NCBI GenBank assembly: GCA_026225235.1
Contig: JAMFSK010000096.1
Coordinates: 1 to 64,000, forward strand
DNA from: Burkholderiales bacterium
GTDB taxonomy: Bacteria; Pseudomonadota; Gammaproteobacteria; Burkholderiales; Burkholderiaceae
Direction: 5' to 3'
Length of the DNA: 64,000 bases
Positions 8,966 to 17,827 of this stretch are shown in pieces. The position numbers and the translations under genes are program-made. The notes below the pieces were generated by a model. It was not told the origin of the DNA, searched no databases, and saw only the letters and a list, made by a program, of their open reading frames with translations. How positions within the stretch are numbered: position 1 is the first letter of the stretch; each line of letters begins with the position of its first letter.

Positions 8966-9607
8966 ATGCCAGCAGCCCAGCCGAAACAGCCCATTCGCCT
9001 CTACACGACGACTTTGTCGGGACACGGCCATCGCGTGAAGCAATTCCTGACGATGCTCGACCTGCCCTTCGAGGTGATCGAGATCGACATGAAAAGCCGG
9101 GCCAACCGGAAGCCTGAGTTCCTGGCCATCAGCCCGTTCGGGCAAGTGCCTGCAATTAAAGACGGCGACGTGGTGCTGTTCGATTCGAACGCGATTCTTG
9201 TCTATCTCGCGAAGCGGTATGGCGACGAGTCGTGGTTGCCGGAAGATCCGCTTGGCGCAGCAGCGGTCCAGCGCTGGTTTTCGCTTGCAGCCGGGCAAAT
9301 CGCGTTCGGTCCCTGCCGGGCCCGGCTCGTAACGGTGTTCGGCGCGCCGTTCGACCACGAAACGGCGAAGCGCACGGCGGTAGCACTCTTCGATGTCATC
9401 GAAGCGGAATTCGCGCACAATCAGTTTGCCGCTGGTGATCATCCGACCGTTGCCGATCTGGCCGCGCACGCGTATATCGCGCACGCCCCTGAAGGCGGTG
9501 TTTCGCTCGAACCCTATCCGAATTTGCGCGCGTGGATCAAGCGCGTCGAAGCCCTGCCGCGTTTTGTCGCGATGCCGCAGAGCAAGGCCGGTTTGCTCGC
9601 GGAATAA
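8966..9607 (+). CDS. Glutathione S-transferase
   Basis: 213 residues from the ATG at 8966, which has a GCGGAG ribosome binding site; an upstream in-frame ATG at 8861 would overlap the LysR promoter area. The thioredoxin-like N-terminal domain is clear: RLYTTTLSGHGHRVKQFL, the cis-Pro segment FGQVPAIKDGDVVLFDSNAIL with the glutathione-binding D/E-S pair, and a helical C-terminal domain with VADLAAHAYIAHA. It lies 41 bp before the large oxidoreductase, in the same direction, so both may answer to the LysR gene. Confidence 0.9.
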   Translation: MPAAQPKQPIRLYTTTLSGHGHRVKQFLTMLDLPFEVIEIDMKSRANRKPEFLAISPFGQVPAIKDGDVVLFDSNAILVYLAKRYGDESWLPEDPLGAAAVQRWFSLAAGQIAFGPCRARLVTVFGAPFDHETAKRTAVALFDVIEAEFAHNQFAAGDHPTVADLAAHAYIAHAPEGGVSLEPYPNLRAWIKRVEALPRFVAMPQSKAGLLAE

Positions 9608-9648
9608 ACGCCTGCTCGCTGCTCTACCCCGACTGATCGGAGGTTCTC

Positions 9649-11739
9649 ATGACCGAGATCTTCACCCCCTGGCCTGGCCCGTCGGCTACGGACTCCCCGT
9701 TTCACGCGGGCGAACTGGCGATACAGGAGCGCGCGGATGTCCTCGCGGCCGCCTGGTCGTCGGGGCAGCGCAGCATTCGTCCATTCATGCCGGACCAACA
9801 CCAGGCTTTTTTTGCCGAACAGCCCTTCATGGTGCTCGGCGGAATCGACGCGCAGGGGCAACCCTGGGCGACCTTGCGTGTGGGCGCGCCGGGTTTCACC
9901 TCGGCACTCGATGCGAAGACCTTGCGAATCGCCGGCGCTGCGCTGCCTGGCGATCCGCTCGGTGACGCATGGAAAATCGGCAGCATGATCGGCGGATTGG
10001 GCCTGCAACCGAAAACACGGCGACGCAATCGGGTAAATGGCGTCATCAAGTCCCTCGACGACAATGCGCTGACGCTGACGGTCAGTCAGAGCTTCGGCAA
10101 TTGCGCCAAGTACATCCAAAGCCGCACGCCGACCTTCGTTGCGCGAAGCGAATCTGAACCTGTTCAGCCGGCAAGCCACGCCGCGGCGCTGGATGACGCC
10201 GACCGGATGCTTCTTGAACGTGCGGACACTTTCTTCATTGCCAGCGCGAATATTGCAGAAGATGCGGGTCGCGCACGAGGCGTCGATGTCTCCCATCGTG
10301 GCGGAACGCCGGGTTTTGTGCGGATAGACGATGCGCACACACTGACCACGCCCGACTTCAGTGGAAACCGCTTCTTCAACACTTTGGGCAATCTTACACA
10401 CGATCCGCGTGCCGGTTTGCTCTTTGTCGACTTCGAGCGGGGCGACCTGATCTATATGGCGGCGGACGCAGAAATCATCTGGGATGCCGAGCAAATCAAA
10501 GCGTTTCCCGGCGCGGAACGACTGGTTCGCTTTCATATTCGAGAAGTGCGACGCAGCCCGGGCGTTCTGCCGTTCCGGTGGTCGCCGGTTGAGTTTGCCC
10601 CGCAGTTTACAGCGTTGCTGGCCGCACGCAAATCGGAAGTGTCCAAGTCGTGGAGGCCGTTCAAGGTCGTCGAAATTCGCCAGGAAACCTCGGCGATCCG
10701 CTCGTTTTATCTGGAAGCCGTGGATGGCAAGCCGATAGCGGCCTTTGAGCCCGGCCAGTACCTCCCGATCCAGATTCCCGTCGCGGGGCGAGAAGAACCG
10801 CTTGTGCGTACCTATACCTTGTCGGATGCGCACGATGGCTTACGCTATCGAATCTCGGTCAAACGTGAAGGTATTGCGTCCACTTGGCTGCATGATCATG
10901 TCGAAGTGGGCACGCAGATCAACGCAAAAACGCCACGTGGTTCGTTTTTTTTCGATGCGTCAAGCCCGCGGCCTGCCGTGCTGCTGTCAGCGGGCATCGG
11001 CATTACACCGATGATGGCGATCCTGAATCGCGCCAAAGCGGAAGGTACCGCCGCTGCGCCCCCGCGCGCAATGCACTTCATCCACGGCGCGCGCAACCAT
11101 CACGAGCGTCCGTTCGCTGATGACTTGAAGCGTTCTGCGTCGACAGGCACCAACGTGTCGGTTCATCTGCTGGACAGCAAGCCTGAGCCAGATGACGATG
11201 CGTCTCACGGACGGCTGCGTGGACGTGTGGACATCGCTCAGGTCAAGCGCTTGCTTCCGTTCGACGACTACGACTTCTATCTGTGTGGGCCGACCGCTTT
11301 CATGAGCGATATGTACGACGGCCTGCGCGCGTTGAACGTGCCCGACGAACGTATTCGCTTCGAGGCGTTTGGGCCGGCCAGCGTCAAACGTAACCCGACG
11401 AATGCTACTTCTGTAACAGCGGAGGGTTCAGTTTCGTCTGCCGCGGCATCGCAGGACACCCGGACCGCCGAGGTGGTGTTTGCCCGCTCCGAACGCACGA
11501 TCCGCTGGGCGCCGAAAGACGGCACCCTGCTCGAACTCGCGGAGGCAAATGGCATCCCGACGGAATCGAATTGCCGCGTCGGCGAGTGCGGAACGTGCTC
11601 GACGCGTCTGCGGGAAGGACGGGTCGCTTACAGCGGTCAGGTCGATGCGGAGATCAAACCGGGATGCGCGTTGTTGTGCGTCGGTCGACCGGATGTTTCG
11701 GACGTAGCAGGCGGCGCGCGCATCGTGCTTGATCTGTAG
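9649..11739 (+). CDS. Three-domain fusion: PNPOx-like FMN domain, ferredoxin-NAD(P)+ reductase domain and 2Fe-2S ferredoxin domain
   Basis: 696 residues. Residues ~40-320 look like a pyridoxamine-phosphate-oxidase-type split barrel. Residues ~335-430 form a ferredoxin-reductase FAD domain with the RTYTLSD flavin motif; ~440-560 hold the NAD(P) domain with LLSAGIGITPMMAIL and FYLCGPTAFM. Residues ~610-696 are a plant-type ferredoxin with the cluster cysteines in C-R-V-G-E-C-G-T-C and a fourth Cys near ALLCVGRP. Electrons would run NAD(P)H to flavin to 2Fe-2S. Such fusions are annotated as MOSC- or PNPOx-linked reductases; the substrate is unknown. Confidence 0.85.
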   Translation: MTEIFTPWPGPSATDSPFHAGELAIQERADVLAAAWSSGQRSIRPFMPDQHQAFFAEQPFMVLGGIDAQGQPWATLRVGAPGFTSALDAKTLRIAGAALPGDPLGDAWKIGSMIGGLGLQPKTRRRNRVNGVIKSLDDNALTLTVSQSFGNCAKYIQSRTPTFVARSESEPVQPASHAAALDDADRMLLERADTFFIASANIAEDAGRARGVDVSHRGGTPGFVRIDDAHTLTTPDFSGNRFFNTLGNLTHDPRAGLLFVDFERGDLIYMAADAEIIWDAEQIKAFPGAERLVRFHIREVRRSPGVLPFRWSPVEFAPQFTALLAARKSEVSKSWRPFKVVEIRQETSAIRSFYLEAVDGKPIAAFEPGQYLPIQIPVAGREEPLVRTYTLSDAHDGLRYRISVKREGIASTWLHDHVEVGTQINAKTPRGSFFFDASSPRPAVLLSAGIGITPMMAILNRAKAEGTAAAPPRAMHFIHGARNHHERPFADDLKRSASTGTNVSVHLLDSKPEPDDDASHGRLRGRVDIAQVKRLLPFDDYDFYLCGPTAFMSDMYDGLRALNVPDERIRFEAFGPASVKRNPTNATSVTAEGSVSSAAASQDTRTAEVVFARSERTIRWAPKDGTLLELAEANGIPTESNCRVGECGTCSTRLREGRVAYSGQVDAEIKPGCALLCVGRPDVSDVAGGARIVLDL

Positions 11740-11849
11740 TCAGCGAACATGCCCCGCGCTCGGTCATCAGGGAGCACGTCCGACACAGCGGTTGAGGCCA
11801 GAGCACGTGGCCGAAGCGGCCCTGAACCAGCCGGACTTGAATGATTTTT

Positions 11850-11948
11850 ATGCAATAGTTGATCTAACGAGTCAACAATTACATATTTTTCAACGCACAT
11901 TCTTGAAAATGATTGTAAAAAATGCAATAGTTGATTTATGGGATCAAC
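11850..11948. repeat. Two 27-bp direct repeats, candidate AbiEi operators
   Basis: Copies at 11850-11876 and 11922-11948 share the first 14 bases ATGCAATAGTTGAT and end in GTCAAC or ATCAAC, so each contains an inverted pair GTTGAT/ATCAAC (first copy with one mismatch). They are 72 bp apart, and the second overlaps the AbiEi start codon at 11938. AbiEi antitoxins are known to repress their own operon by binding inverted repeats, so these are probably its operators. The surrounding DNA is much more AT-rich than the neighbours. Confidence 0.7.
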
Positions 11949-12681
11949 TTACGCATTATTTTCATTCAAGAAGGTGCTAGCGGTCCTCCCGCGCGGGGCG
12001 CCGCTGGATGTGTCTTTCCTGAACAACCACGGCCTGAGCGCCTTCCACGCCTCCCACCTCGCCAAAAGCGGGTGGTTGACTCATCTCGGCCGTGGCGTCT
12101 ACATGCTTCCCGGCGACACGTTGACGCGCGACGGATGCCTTGCCTATCTCATGCGCCGCAGAGCAGGGCTGCATGTCGGTGGCAAGACGGCCCTCGCCTG
12201 GCGCGGCGTCCGCCACAACGTTACTTTCCGGGAGGTCATCACACTCTGGGGCGAACAACAGGTACGCCTCCCGACGTGGTTTCTCGAGCGCTTTGAATGC
12301 ACGTACCAGACGACGCAGCTGTTTGATCCCTCCCTGCCGAAAGACTTCGCCCTGCAGCCACTGCCCGGCGGAAACCCCGCGGTTCTTGTGTCTGCTCAGG
12401 AACGCGCGCTGCTCGAACACTTAAGCGATGTCGGCAAGACGGAGTCGCTACAAGACACGCGGGACCTCATCGAGAACACCCGCAACCTCCGACTTCCTGT
12501 TCTTGAAACCTTGCTTGCCCATACAACACGTATCAAGGTCGTCCGTCTGGCGCGCGCTCTTTCGGAAGAGCTTGACCTGCCGTGGGCCGCGACGGCCAAA
12601 ACGTACAGCGAGAAAAAGGGCGGCGGAGCGCGATGGGTGGCAGTCTCCAAGGGCGGCGAGCGATTGGACCTCAAGGCATGA
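11938..12681 (+). CDS. abiEi: AbiEi-type antitoxin/transcriptional regulator (type IV toxin-antitoxin)
   Basis: 247 residues. The N-terminal winged helix is visible in FLNNHGLSAFHASHLAKSGWLTHLGRGVYMLPGD, the signature of the AbiEi antitoxin. The C-terminal domain (about 90-247) matches AbiEi in layout: TALAWRGV, then VLVSAQERALLEHL. It overlaps the toxin gene by ATGA, which favours coupled translation. Known AbiEi proteins neutralise AbiEii without direct protein binding and repress the operon. The assigned start lies inside a repeat; a GTG at 11974 is an alternative. Confidence 0.85.
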   Translation: MGSTYALFSFKKVLAVLPRGAPLDVSFLNNHGLSAFHASHLAKSGWLTHLGRGVYMLPGDTLTRDGCLAYLMRRRAGLHVGGKTALAWRGVRHNVTFREVITLWGEQQVRLPTWFLERFECTYQTTQLFDPSLPKDFALQPLPGGNPAVLVSAQERALLEHLSDVGKTESLQDTRDLIENTRNLRLPVLETLLAHTTRIKVVRLARALSEELDLPWAATAKTYSEKKGGGARWVAVSKGGERLDLKA

Positions 12682-13604
12682 AGCAGGAATACATCGACAC
12701 GGTCCGGCTGCTGATCGACATCGCGCCAACCATCTTTACGTCCCCGCACTTCGCGATGAAAGGCGGCACGGCGCTGAACCTGTTCGTGCAGGGTACGCCC
12801 CGCTTGTCGGTCGATATTGATGTGACGTTCACCGATCACACTCTGCCGCGCGAGGCGGCTCTCAGCGCCATCGAAGCCGACCTCAAGGCAGCGGCGGTGA
12901 CGCTGGGAGCACGAGGTCTGTCTGTCGTCATTCCGAGAAAGCCCAGCGGCGAAGACGTGAAGCTCTTCATCCAGAATGAGGGTGTCGAAGTCAAAGTTGA
13001 AGTCAATCACGTCTTTCGCGGGACGTTGCTGCCGGTCAAAACCGTACCACTTGCACCTGCAGCGCAGGAAATGTTCACCTCGGGACTGTCCGTGCCGATG
13101 CTGGACCACGCCGAACTCTACGGCAGCAAGCTTGTGGCCGCCATGGATCGCCAGCATCCGCGTGACATCTTCGACGTCCTCAAAATGTATGAAAAGTTCG
13201 GCCTCGACGCCGGCTTTGTCGATTGCTTTGTCGCCTATCTTGCCGGGCACAACCGGCCTGTCCATGAAGTGCTGTTCAGTGCCGATGCACCTTTCGATGT
13301 CATCTACGAGAGCCACTTCAGAGGCATGACCACGGACGAAGTCTCTCTGGACACGCTATTGAAGACAAGAGCCAAGCTGAAGGCCAAGCTCCCCCGGGCA
13401 CTCACGCAGCAACACAAAGACTTTCTCCTGTCGCCGGTCAAAGCAGAACCCGTGTGGGACCTCATGCCATTCCCATCCCTGAAAGATCTGCCCGCCCTCA
13501 AGTGGAAGCTCATCAATCTTGAAAAGCTCAAGAAGGCTAAAGCCTCGGTGTTCGCTCAGCAATACACCGCATTGGCAGAACGTTTGAGCAACTCAAGCAA
13601 TTGA
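12678..13604 (+). CDS. abiEii: AbiEii-type nucleotidyltransferase toxin (type IV toxin-antitoxin)
   Basis: 308 residues from the ATG at 12678, which overlaps the antitoxin stop. The nucleotidyltransferase signature is clear: MKGGTALNLF, then LSVDIDVTF with the two catalytic acidic residues. Further family segments are VEVKVEVNHVFRG with its third acidic position and DRQHPRDIFDVL. AbiEii proteins are toxic nucleotidyltransferases, some of which modify tRNA, and many give phage resistance by abortive infection. The gene looks complete. Confidence 0.88.
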   Translation: MKQEYIDTVRLLIDIAPTIFTSPHFAMKGGTALNLFVQGTPRLSVDIDVTFTDHTLPREAALSAIEADLKAAAVTLGARGLSVVIPRKPSGEDVKLFIQNEGVEVKVEVNHVFRGTLLPVKTVPLAPAAQEMFTSGLSVPMLDHAELYGSKLVAAMDRQHPRDIFDVLKMYEKFGLDAGFVDCFVAYLAGHNRPVHEVLFSADAPFDVIYESHFRGMTTDEVSLDTLLKTRAKLKAKLPRALTQQHKDFLLSPVKAEPVWDLMPFPSLKDLPALKWKLINLEKLKKAKASVFAQQYTALAERLSNSSN

Positions 13605-13710
13605 AAAACTGTCTCAAAACACCGATGTGGTGAATCTATCCGAGATGTTCAGCAGCGGTGATGACCCTCAGATCTTCGTCAAGCGCTATCTCAAAGCTAC
13701 GCGCGACTGA
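13588..13710 (+). pseudogene. Short orphan reading frame, possible gene remnant after the AbiE toxin
   Basis: A frame overlapping the end of abiEii stays open for 40 codons and ends at a TGA at 13708. It has no plausible start but reads like protein: VVNLSEMFSSGDDPQIFVKR. It could be the tail of a gene lost when the AbiE module inserted, or chance. No family is recognised. Confidence 0.25.
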
Positions 13711-13717
13711 AGCACAT

Positions 13718-14473
13718 TCACGCACGAACGACGGTCAGGCCGAGCTTCGCCAGCGGATCGATGAGCACCTTCTTCGCTGACCGCTCGACGATGATCGTCT
13801 GGGCGAGCGTTACCTCACCGATCGAATAGGCCGACGCTGCATTGAGCTTGTCCGATGAAGCCAGTACAACGGTCTCCGCTGCCCGTGCTGCCAGGGCGCG
13901 TTTTACATACGCCTCCTCCAGATCGCCGGTGCTCAACCCCGCGGTTGGATGCACGCCGGTAACCCCCATGAAATAGAGGTCAGCACGGATATGCGACATC
14001 GCCTCGATCGCCGCAGCGCCGACCGTCACGATTGAATGCTTGTAGAGCCGGCCACCGATCACGATCACTTCGATCGAGGGATGATCGACTAGCCCGACCG
14101 CCACGCTAGGACTGTGCGTAACTATGGTTGCGGCCAAATCGCGCGGAATGTGCCGTATCAGTTCGGCGGACGTAGTGCCGCCATCGACGATGACGATCTG
14201 GCCTTTGCCGATCATGCGCGCCGCCGCGATGGCGATCGCGCGCTTGCCTGAAGACTCCAGCTCGCGTCGCTCCACGAACGGAGCCACGGCAGACGAAGCG
14301 GGCAACGCGCCACCATGCACACGTTGCAGCAGACCCTCCCCCGCCAGTTCACGCAAGTCGCGACGAACAGTATCTTCCGACACGCCAAAGGTCTCGGCCA
14401 GTTCTCCCGCCAGCACCTGACCGTCCCGCTCCAGGGTCTCCAGGATCACTTTCTTGCGTTGAGTCGTCAGCAT
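13718..14473 (-). CDS. DeoR family transcriptional regulator
   Basis: 251 residues from the ATG at 14473. The DeoR helix-turn-helix is clear: RKKVILETLERDGQVLAGELAETFGVSEDTVRRDLRELAGEG, then LLQRVHGGALP. The C-terminal sugar-phosphate sensor has IVDGGTTSAELIRHIP and VIVIGGRLYKHS, as in DeoR regulators that bind phosphorylated sugars. It is divergent from a NudK-like gene; both may be controlled through GCACGA repeats in between. Confidence 0.9.
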   Translation of the reverse strand: MLTTQRKKVILETLERDGQVLAGELAETFGVSEDTVRRDLRELAGEGLLQRVHGGALPASSAVAPFVERRELESSGKRAIAIAAARMIGKGQIVIVDGGTTSAELIRHIPRDLAATIVTHSPSVAVGLVDHPSIEVIVIGGRLYKHSIVTVGAAAIEAMSHIRADLYFMGVTGVHPTAGLSTGDLEEAYVKRALAARAAETVVLASSDKLNAASAYSIGEVTLAQTIIVERSAKKVLIDPLAKLGLTVVRA

Positions 14474-14479
14474 CATCTT

Positions 14480-14541
14480 TGCACGAATTATCTTGATATT
14501 GCACGAAACCGCACGATACCATGATGACTCATATTGCGCGA
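14480..14541. promoter_or_regulatory. Repeated GCACGA motifs between the DeoR-type and NudK-type genes
   Basis: The word GCACGAA occurs at 14481 and 14501, GCACGAT at 14511, and a related GCGCGA at about 14536. Three are preceded by TT or ATT. DeoR proteins often bind several direct copies of a short motif, so this array is a plausible operator for the divergent pair. Confidence 0.5.
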
Positions 14542-14552
14542 GGGGAAGCACC

Positions 14553-15251
14553 ATGCTGGCGACAAAAGACCGGGTCCGCATCATCGACACGACCGTGTTA
14601 TCCGACGACTGGTATGTGCTGAAGAAAACGACCTTCGACTTCCTGCGCAGCGACGGCGTCTGGCAGCGGCAGAGCCGCGAGACTTACGACCGGGGGAATG
14701 GAGCCACGCTCTTGCTGTTCAACCGCGTCAACCAAACCGTCGTCCTCACGCGCCAGTTCCGCTTGCCAGCCTTTGTCAACGGCCATGACGGCATGCTGGT
14801 CGAGGCCGCAGCCGGCCTGCTCGACAATGCCTCGCCCGAAGAGCGAATACGCGCGGAGGCGGAAGAAGAAACCGGCTATCGCGTGCAAGACGTGCACAAA
14901 GTCTTCGAGGCCTACATGAGCCCGGGGTCGGTCACGGAGAAATTGCACTTCTTTATCGCCGACTATGACGCATCGACACGCGTTGGGCGTGGCGGAGGCA
15001 TTGAAGCGGAGGGAGAAGATCTCGAGGTGATCGAGCTGCCGCTCAGCGAGGCGCTGGCGGCCGTGCAACGTGGCGAAATCGTCGATGCGAAGACGATCAT
15101 GCTGCTGCAGTATGTTGCGTTGAACGATCAGATGGGCACGCTGGCGCCATGCCAGGCACCCAGCGTGACATCGGTCAACGATGCGCGCCGGAAGCGTTCC
15201 CTCGTCGGCGGCGAGCAAGCTGCTGGACGTGATCCGCGAGGTGGTACGTGA
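14553..15251 (+). CDS. NUDIX hydrolase, GDP-mannose pyrophosphatase (NudK)-like
   Basis: 232 residues from the ATG at 14553, which has an AGGGGAAG ribosome binding site. The N-terminus resembles NudK: RVRIIDTTVLSDDWYVLKK. The Nudix box is GLLDNASPEERIRAEAEEET, followed by GY. The metal-binding E-E-E-T-G core is intact; the canonical R is Ala and the first box Glu is Ser, so it is a variant box. The C-terminal 30 residues after ALNDQMGTL are not typical of NudK and may be a random extension. Probable substrates are sugar nucleotides such as GDP-mannose. Confidence 0.85.
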   Translation: MLATKDRVRIIDTTVLSDDWYVLKKTTFDFLRSDGVWQRQSRETYDRGNGATLLLFNRVNQTVVLTRQFRLPAFVNGHDGMLVEAAAGLLDNASPEERIRAEAEEETGYRVQDVHKVFEAYMSPGSVTEKLHFFIADYDASTRVGRGGGIEAEGEDLEVIELPLSEALAAVQRGEIVDAKTIMLLQYVALNDQMGTLAPCQAPSVTSVNDARRKRSLVGGEQAAGRDPRGGT

Positions 15252-15319
15252 CCAAACCAGGCGAAACCATGGGTAGCGCATGCGTCCGTTCGATCGGCCC
15301 ACCCTCATGCGCAACGGCT

Positions 15320-15345
15320 GCCCTGCCAGGCGCAACTGGCAGGGC
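15320..15345. terminator. Perfect 10-bp hairpin between convergent genes
   Basis: GCCCTGCCAG, a 6-nt loop GCGCAA, then CTGGCAGGGC. It lies between the ends of the NudK-like gene and the GH3 gene, which converge. There is no T-run on either strand, so if it terminates transcription it probably acts together with other factors, in both directions. Confidence 0.5.
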
Positions 15346-15407
15346 GCACCGCCTTACTTACGCCAGTTGCTTGACTCAGATCGACGCAAGGTGGCGCAAG
15401 TCACGAG

Positions 15408-17750
15408 CTAGGCTCGCTTGCCTTCCGCCGCAGCACGCAACATCTCGTCCAGCCGTGCATCGGAGAAGTGCCCATGCGAGAACGCGGGCACCTTGTTGAC
15501 CGGCATTTCATCGACGAATGCAAATGTCGACATCCGTGCCTTGCGGATCGCCGTGATCTGCTCGTGCGTCAGATTGGCCGCGTCGGCCTCTTTACCCGAA
15601 TCCAGCAATGCACCAAAGCCCAGCGCACGCACGAGTTCTTCATAGAAGGCCTCGCCGTTTGCGGCTCCCTTGAAGTCGCCCACCAGGGAGCGAGGCGTCA
15701 GGTGCTTGCCAGCGACCGCCTTTGCAGACACCTCGATCGAAACCTGTAGCGGCAGGTCGCGCGACGAGCCACCGACACGGATGTCGAATGTGCCCGGCGT
15801 GACCGCCCAGCCCCCCGTATCCGCGTCGTAATAAGCGAAGTCGCGTCGGTTGAGCGTGAAGCGAACGATCTTCTCTTCGCCCGCGGCCAGCGCGACTTTG
15901 TCGAAGGCTCGCAGCTCGACGATGGGACGCGGGAGCGCCGGTGCCCGTTCGTGAACATAAAGCTGCACGACCTCCTGTCCAGCCACGGCACCAATGTTCT
16001 TAACTGTGACTTCAATCGTTACATATCCGTTGTGATCGACATCGAACACCGCCCCGCTGCTGCGAATGCCGGTATAGGCGAACTCGGTATAGCTGAGCCC
16101 GAACCCAAACGGGAACAGCGGCTCAAGCCGCTTGACATCGTAGTAGCGATATCCGACGAACACGCCTTCGCCATAGTGCGCGTGACCCGAACGACCCGGG
16201 AAGTTCGGGAACGTCGGTGTTTGTTCGAGCGTGGCCGGAAACGTCTCGGCGAGCTTGCCCGACGGATTTGCACGCCCGGTCAACACGTCTGCAATCGCGC
16301 CTCCGCCAGCCTGCCCACCGAGCCATGCCTCAACAATGCCTTTCACCCGTTCGGCCCAGGGCATCTCGATCGCCGAGCCATTGAGCAATACGACCACCAC
16401 GTTTGCGTGCCTCTGCGCCACGGCTTCGATCAATCTCACATGCCCCGGCGGTATCGCAATCGAATGGCGGTCGAAACCTTCCGACTCATAGCTGTCAGGC
16501 AACCCGGCAAAGACCACTGCGATGTCGGCCGACGACGCGGCCTTCACGGCTTCATCGATCAATGCACCGGTTGTCTCGCCCTCAGTGTCGTAGCCCTCTG
16601 CACGAACCAGGCTTTCCGCAGCGAGCAGCACGGCGAGTTCGTCGGCCGCATTGCTCGTACGCGTCGGATTGACCATCGAGCTTCCCGCGCCCTGATAGCG
16701 CGGTGAACTCGCAAAGGCGCCGATTAGGGCGACCTTCTTGCCGGACGCCAGCGGGAGTACCTTGCCTTCGTTCTTGAGCAGCACGATGGCTTCGGCACCC
16801 GCGCGCCGCGCGAGTGCATGGTGAGCGTCTGCATCGAAGCTCGCATCCGTCTTGCGGGCCGCGACGGCGCGCAGGATCAGCGCGGCGACTTCGGTGGCCG
16901 CCTTGGCGAGCGAGTCTTTAGACAGACGGCCTTCCTGCACGGCCGCGACAATCTTCTTTTGATTGTGATCGCCGCTGCCCGGCATCTCGAGGTCATTGCC
17001 CGCTTCAACGCCCGCCACGCGGTCGTTGATGCCGCCCCAGTCCGAGACGATGAGGCCTTCGAAGCCCCAGTCGCGACGGAGGATATCGGTCAGCAACTCG
17101 CGGTTCTCGGAGGCGTACGTGCCGTTCACGAGGTTGTACGAACTCATCACCGTCCAGGGTTGCGCCTCGGACACCGCGATTTCGAACGCACTCAGGTAGA
17201 TCTCATGGAGCGTGCGCGCATCGAGATCCGAGCTCGTGGCCATGCGCTCGCTTTCCTGGCTATTCACCGCGAAGTGCTTGAGCGAGGTGCCCACCCCCTC
17301 GCTTTGGACGCCTTCGATGTATGCAGCAGCGAGGCGACCTGACAAGAGCGGATCTTCCGAGAAGTACTCAAAATTGCGGCCGCCGAGTGGCGAGCGCTTG
17401 ATGTTGATGCCTGGCCCCAGCAAGACCTGGACGTCAACCGCCTGCGCCTCGCGGCCCAGAGCGGTGCCGACCTCACGCAGCAGGCTGGTGTTCCACGTTG
17501 CCGAGAGCGCCGACGCCGTCGGAAAACAGGTTGCCGGCACACTGCCTCCGGCGCCCCAACTGTCGTTGCGGCGAATCCTGCGCAAGCCATGCGGCCCATC
17601 GGACAGCGCAATCGGCGGCAGGCCGAGCCGTTCGATTCCATGCGTGGCCCACCAACCGTCGCCGGAAAGCAGCAACGCCTGCTCCTCGACGGTCATCTGG
17701 GCAACGAGTTCCGCAGCCCGGCGTTTGTCATTCGCTCGCGCGATATCCAT
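15408..17750 (-). CDS. Glycoside hydrolase family 3 beta-glucosidase
   Basis: 780 residues from the ATG at 17750, which has a GGAGAC ribosome binding site. The GH3 N-domain is plain: DGPHGLRR, LLGPGINIKRSPLGGRNFEY, SEDPLLSGRLAAAYIEGVQS and LKHFAVNSQE. The catalytic nucleophile Asp lies in GLIVSDWGG (around residue 240). The second domain and the fibronectin-III-like C-terminal domain (GFGLSYTEFAYTG, then VTVKNIGAVAGQEVVQLYV) follow. No signal peptide is visible, so it is cytoplasmic. It hydrolyses beta-glucosides or related oligosaccharides. Confidence 0.93.
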   Translation of the reverse strand: MDIARANDKRRAAELVAQMTVEEQALLLSGDGWWATHGIERLGLPPIALSDGPHGLRRIRRNDSWGAGGSVPATCFPTASALSATWNTSLLREVGTALGREAQAVDVQVLLGPGINIKRSPLGGRNFEYFSEDPLLSGRLAAAYIEGVQSEGVGTSLKHFAVNSQESERMATSSDLDARTLHEIYLSAFEIAVSEAQPWTVMSSYNLVNGTYASENRELLTDILRRDWGFEGLIVSDWGGINDRVAGVEAGNDLEMPGSGDHNQKKIVAAVQEGRLSKDSLAKAATEVAALILRAVAARKTDASFDADAHHALARRAGAEAIVLLKNEGKVLPLASGKKVALIGAFASSPRYQGAGSSMVNPTRTSNAADELAVLLAAESLVRAEGYDTEGETTGALIDEAVKAASSADIAVVFAGLPDSYESEGFDRHSIAIPPGHVRLIEAVAQRHANVVVVLLNGSAIEMPWAERVKGIVEAWLGGQAGGGAIADVLTGRANPSGKLAETFPATLEQTPTFPNFPGRSGHAHYGEGVFVGYRYYDVKRLEPLFPFGFGLSYTEFAYTGIRSSGAVFDVDHNGYVTIEVTVKNIGAVAGQEVVQLYVHERAPALPRPIVELRAFDKVALAAGEEKIVRFTLNRRDFAYYDADTGGWAVTPGTFDIRVGGSSRDLPLQVSIEVSAKAVAGKHLTPRSLVGDFKGAANGEAFYEELVRALGFGALLDSGKEADAANLTHEQITAIRKARMSTFAFVDEMPVNKVPAFSHGHFSDARLDEMLRAAAEGKRA

Positions 17751-17827
17751 ATCTGTCTCCTGATTGTTGGAACTACTGTGCGCCGTCGCTCCCCCTGACA
17801 GCGCATTTAACCGGTCCGATCGGGACG

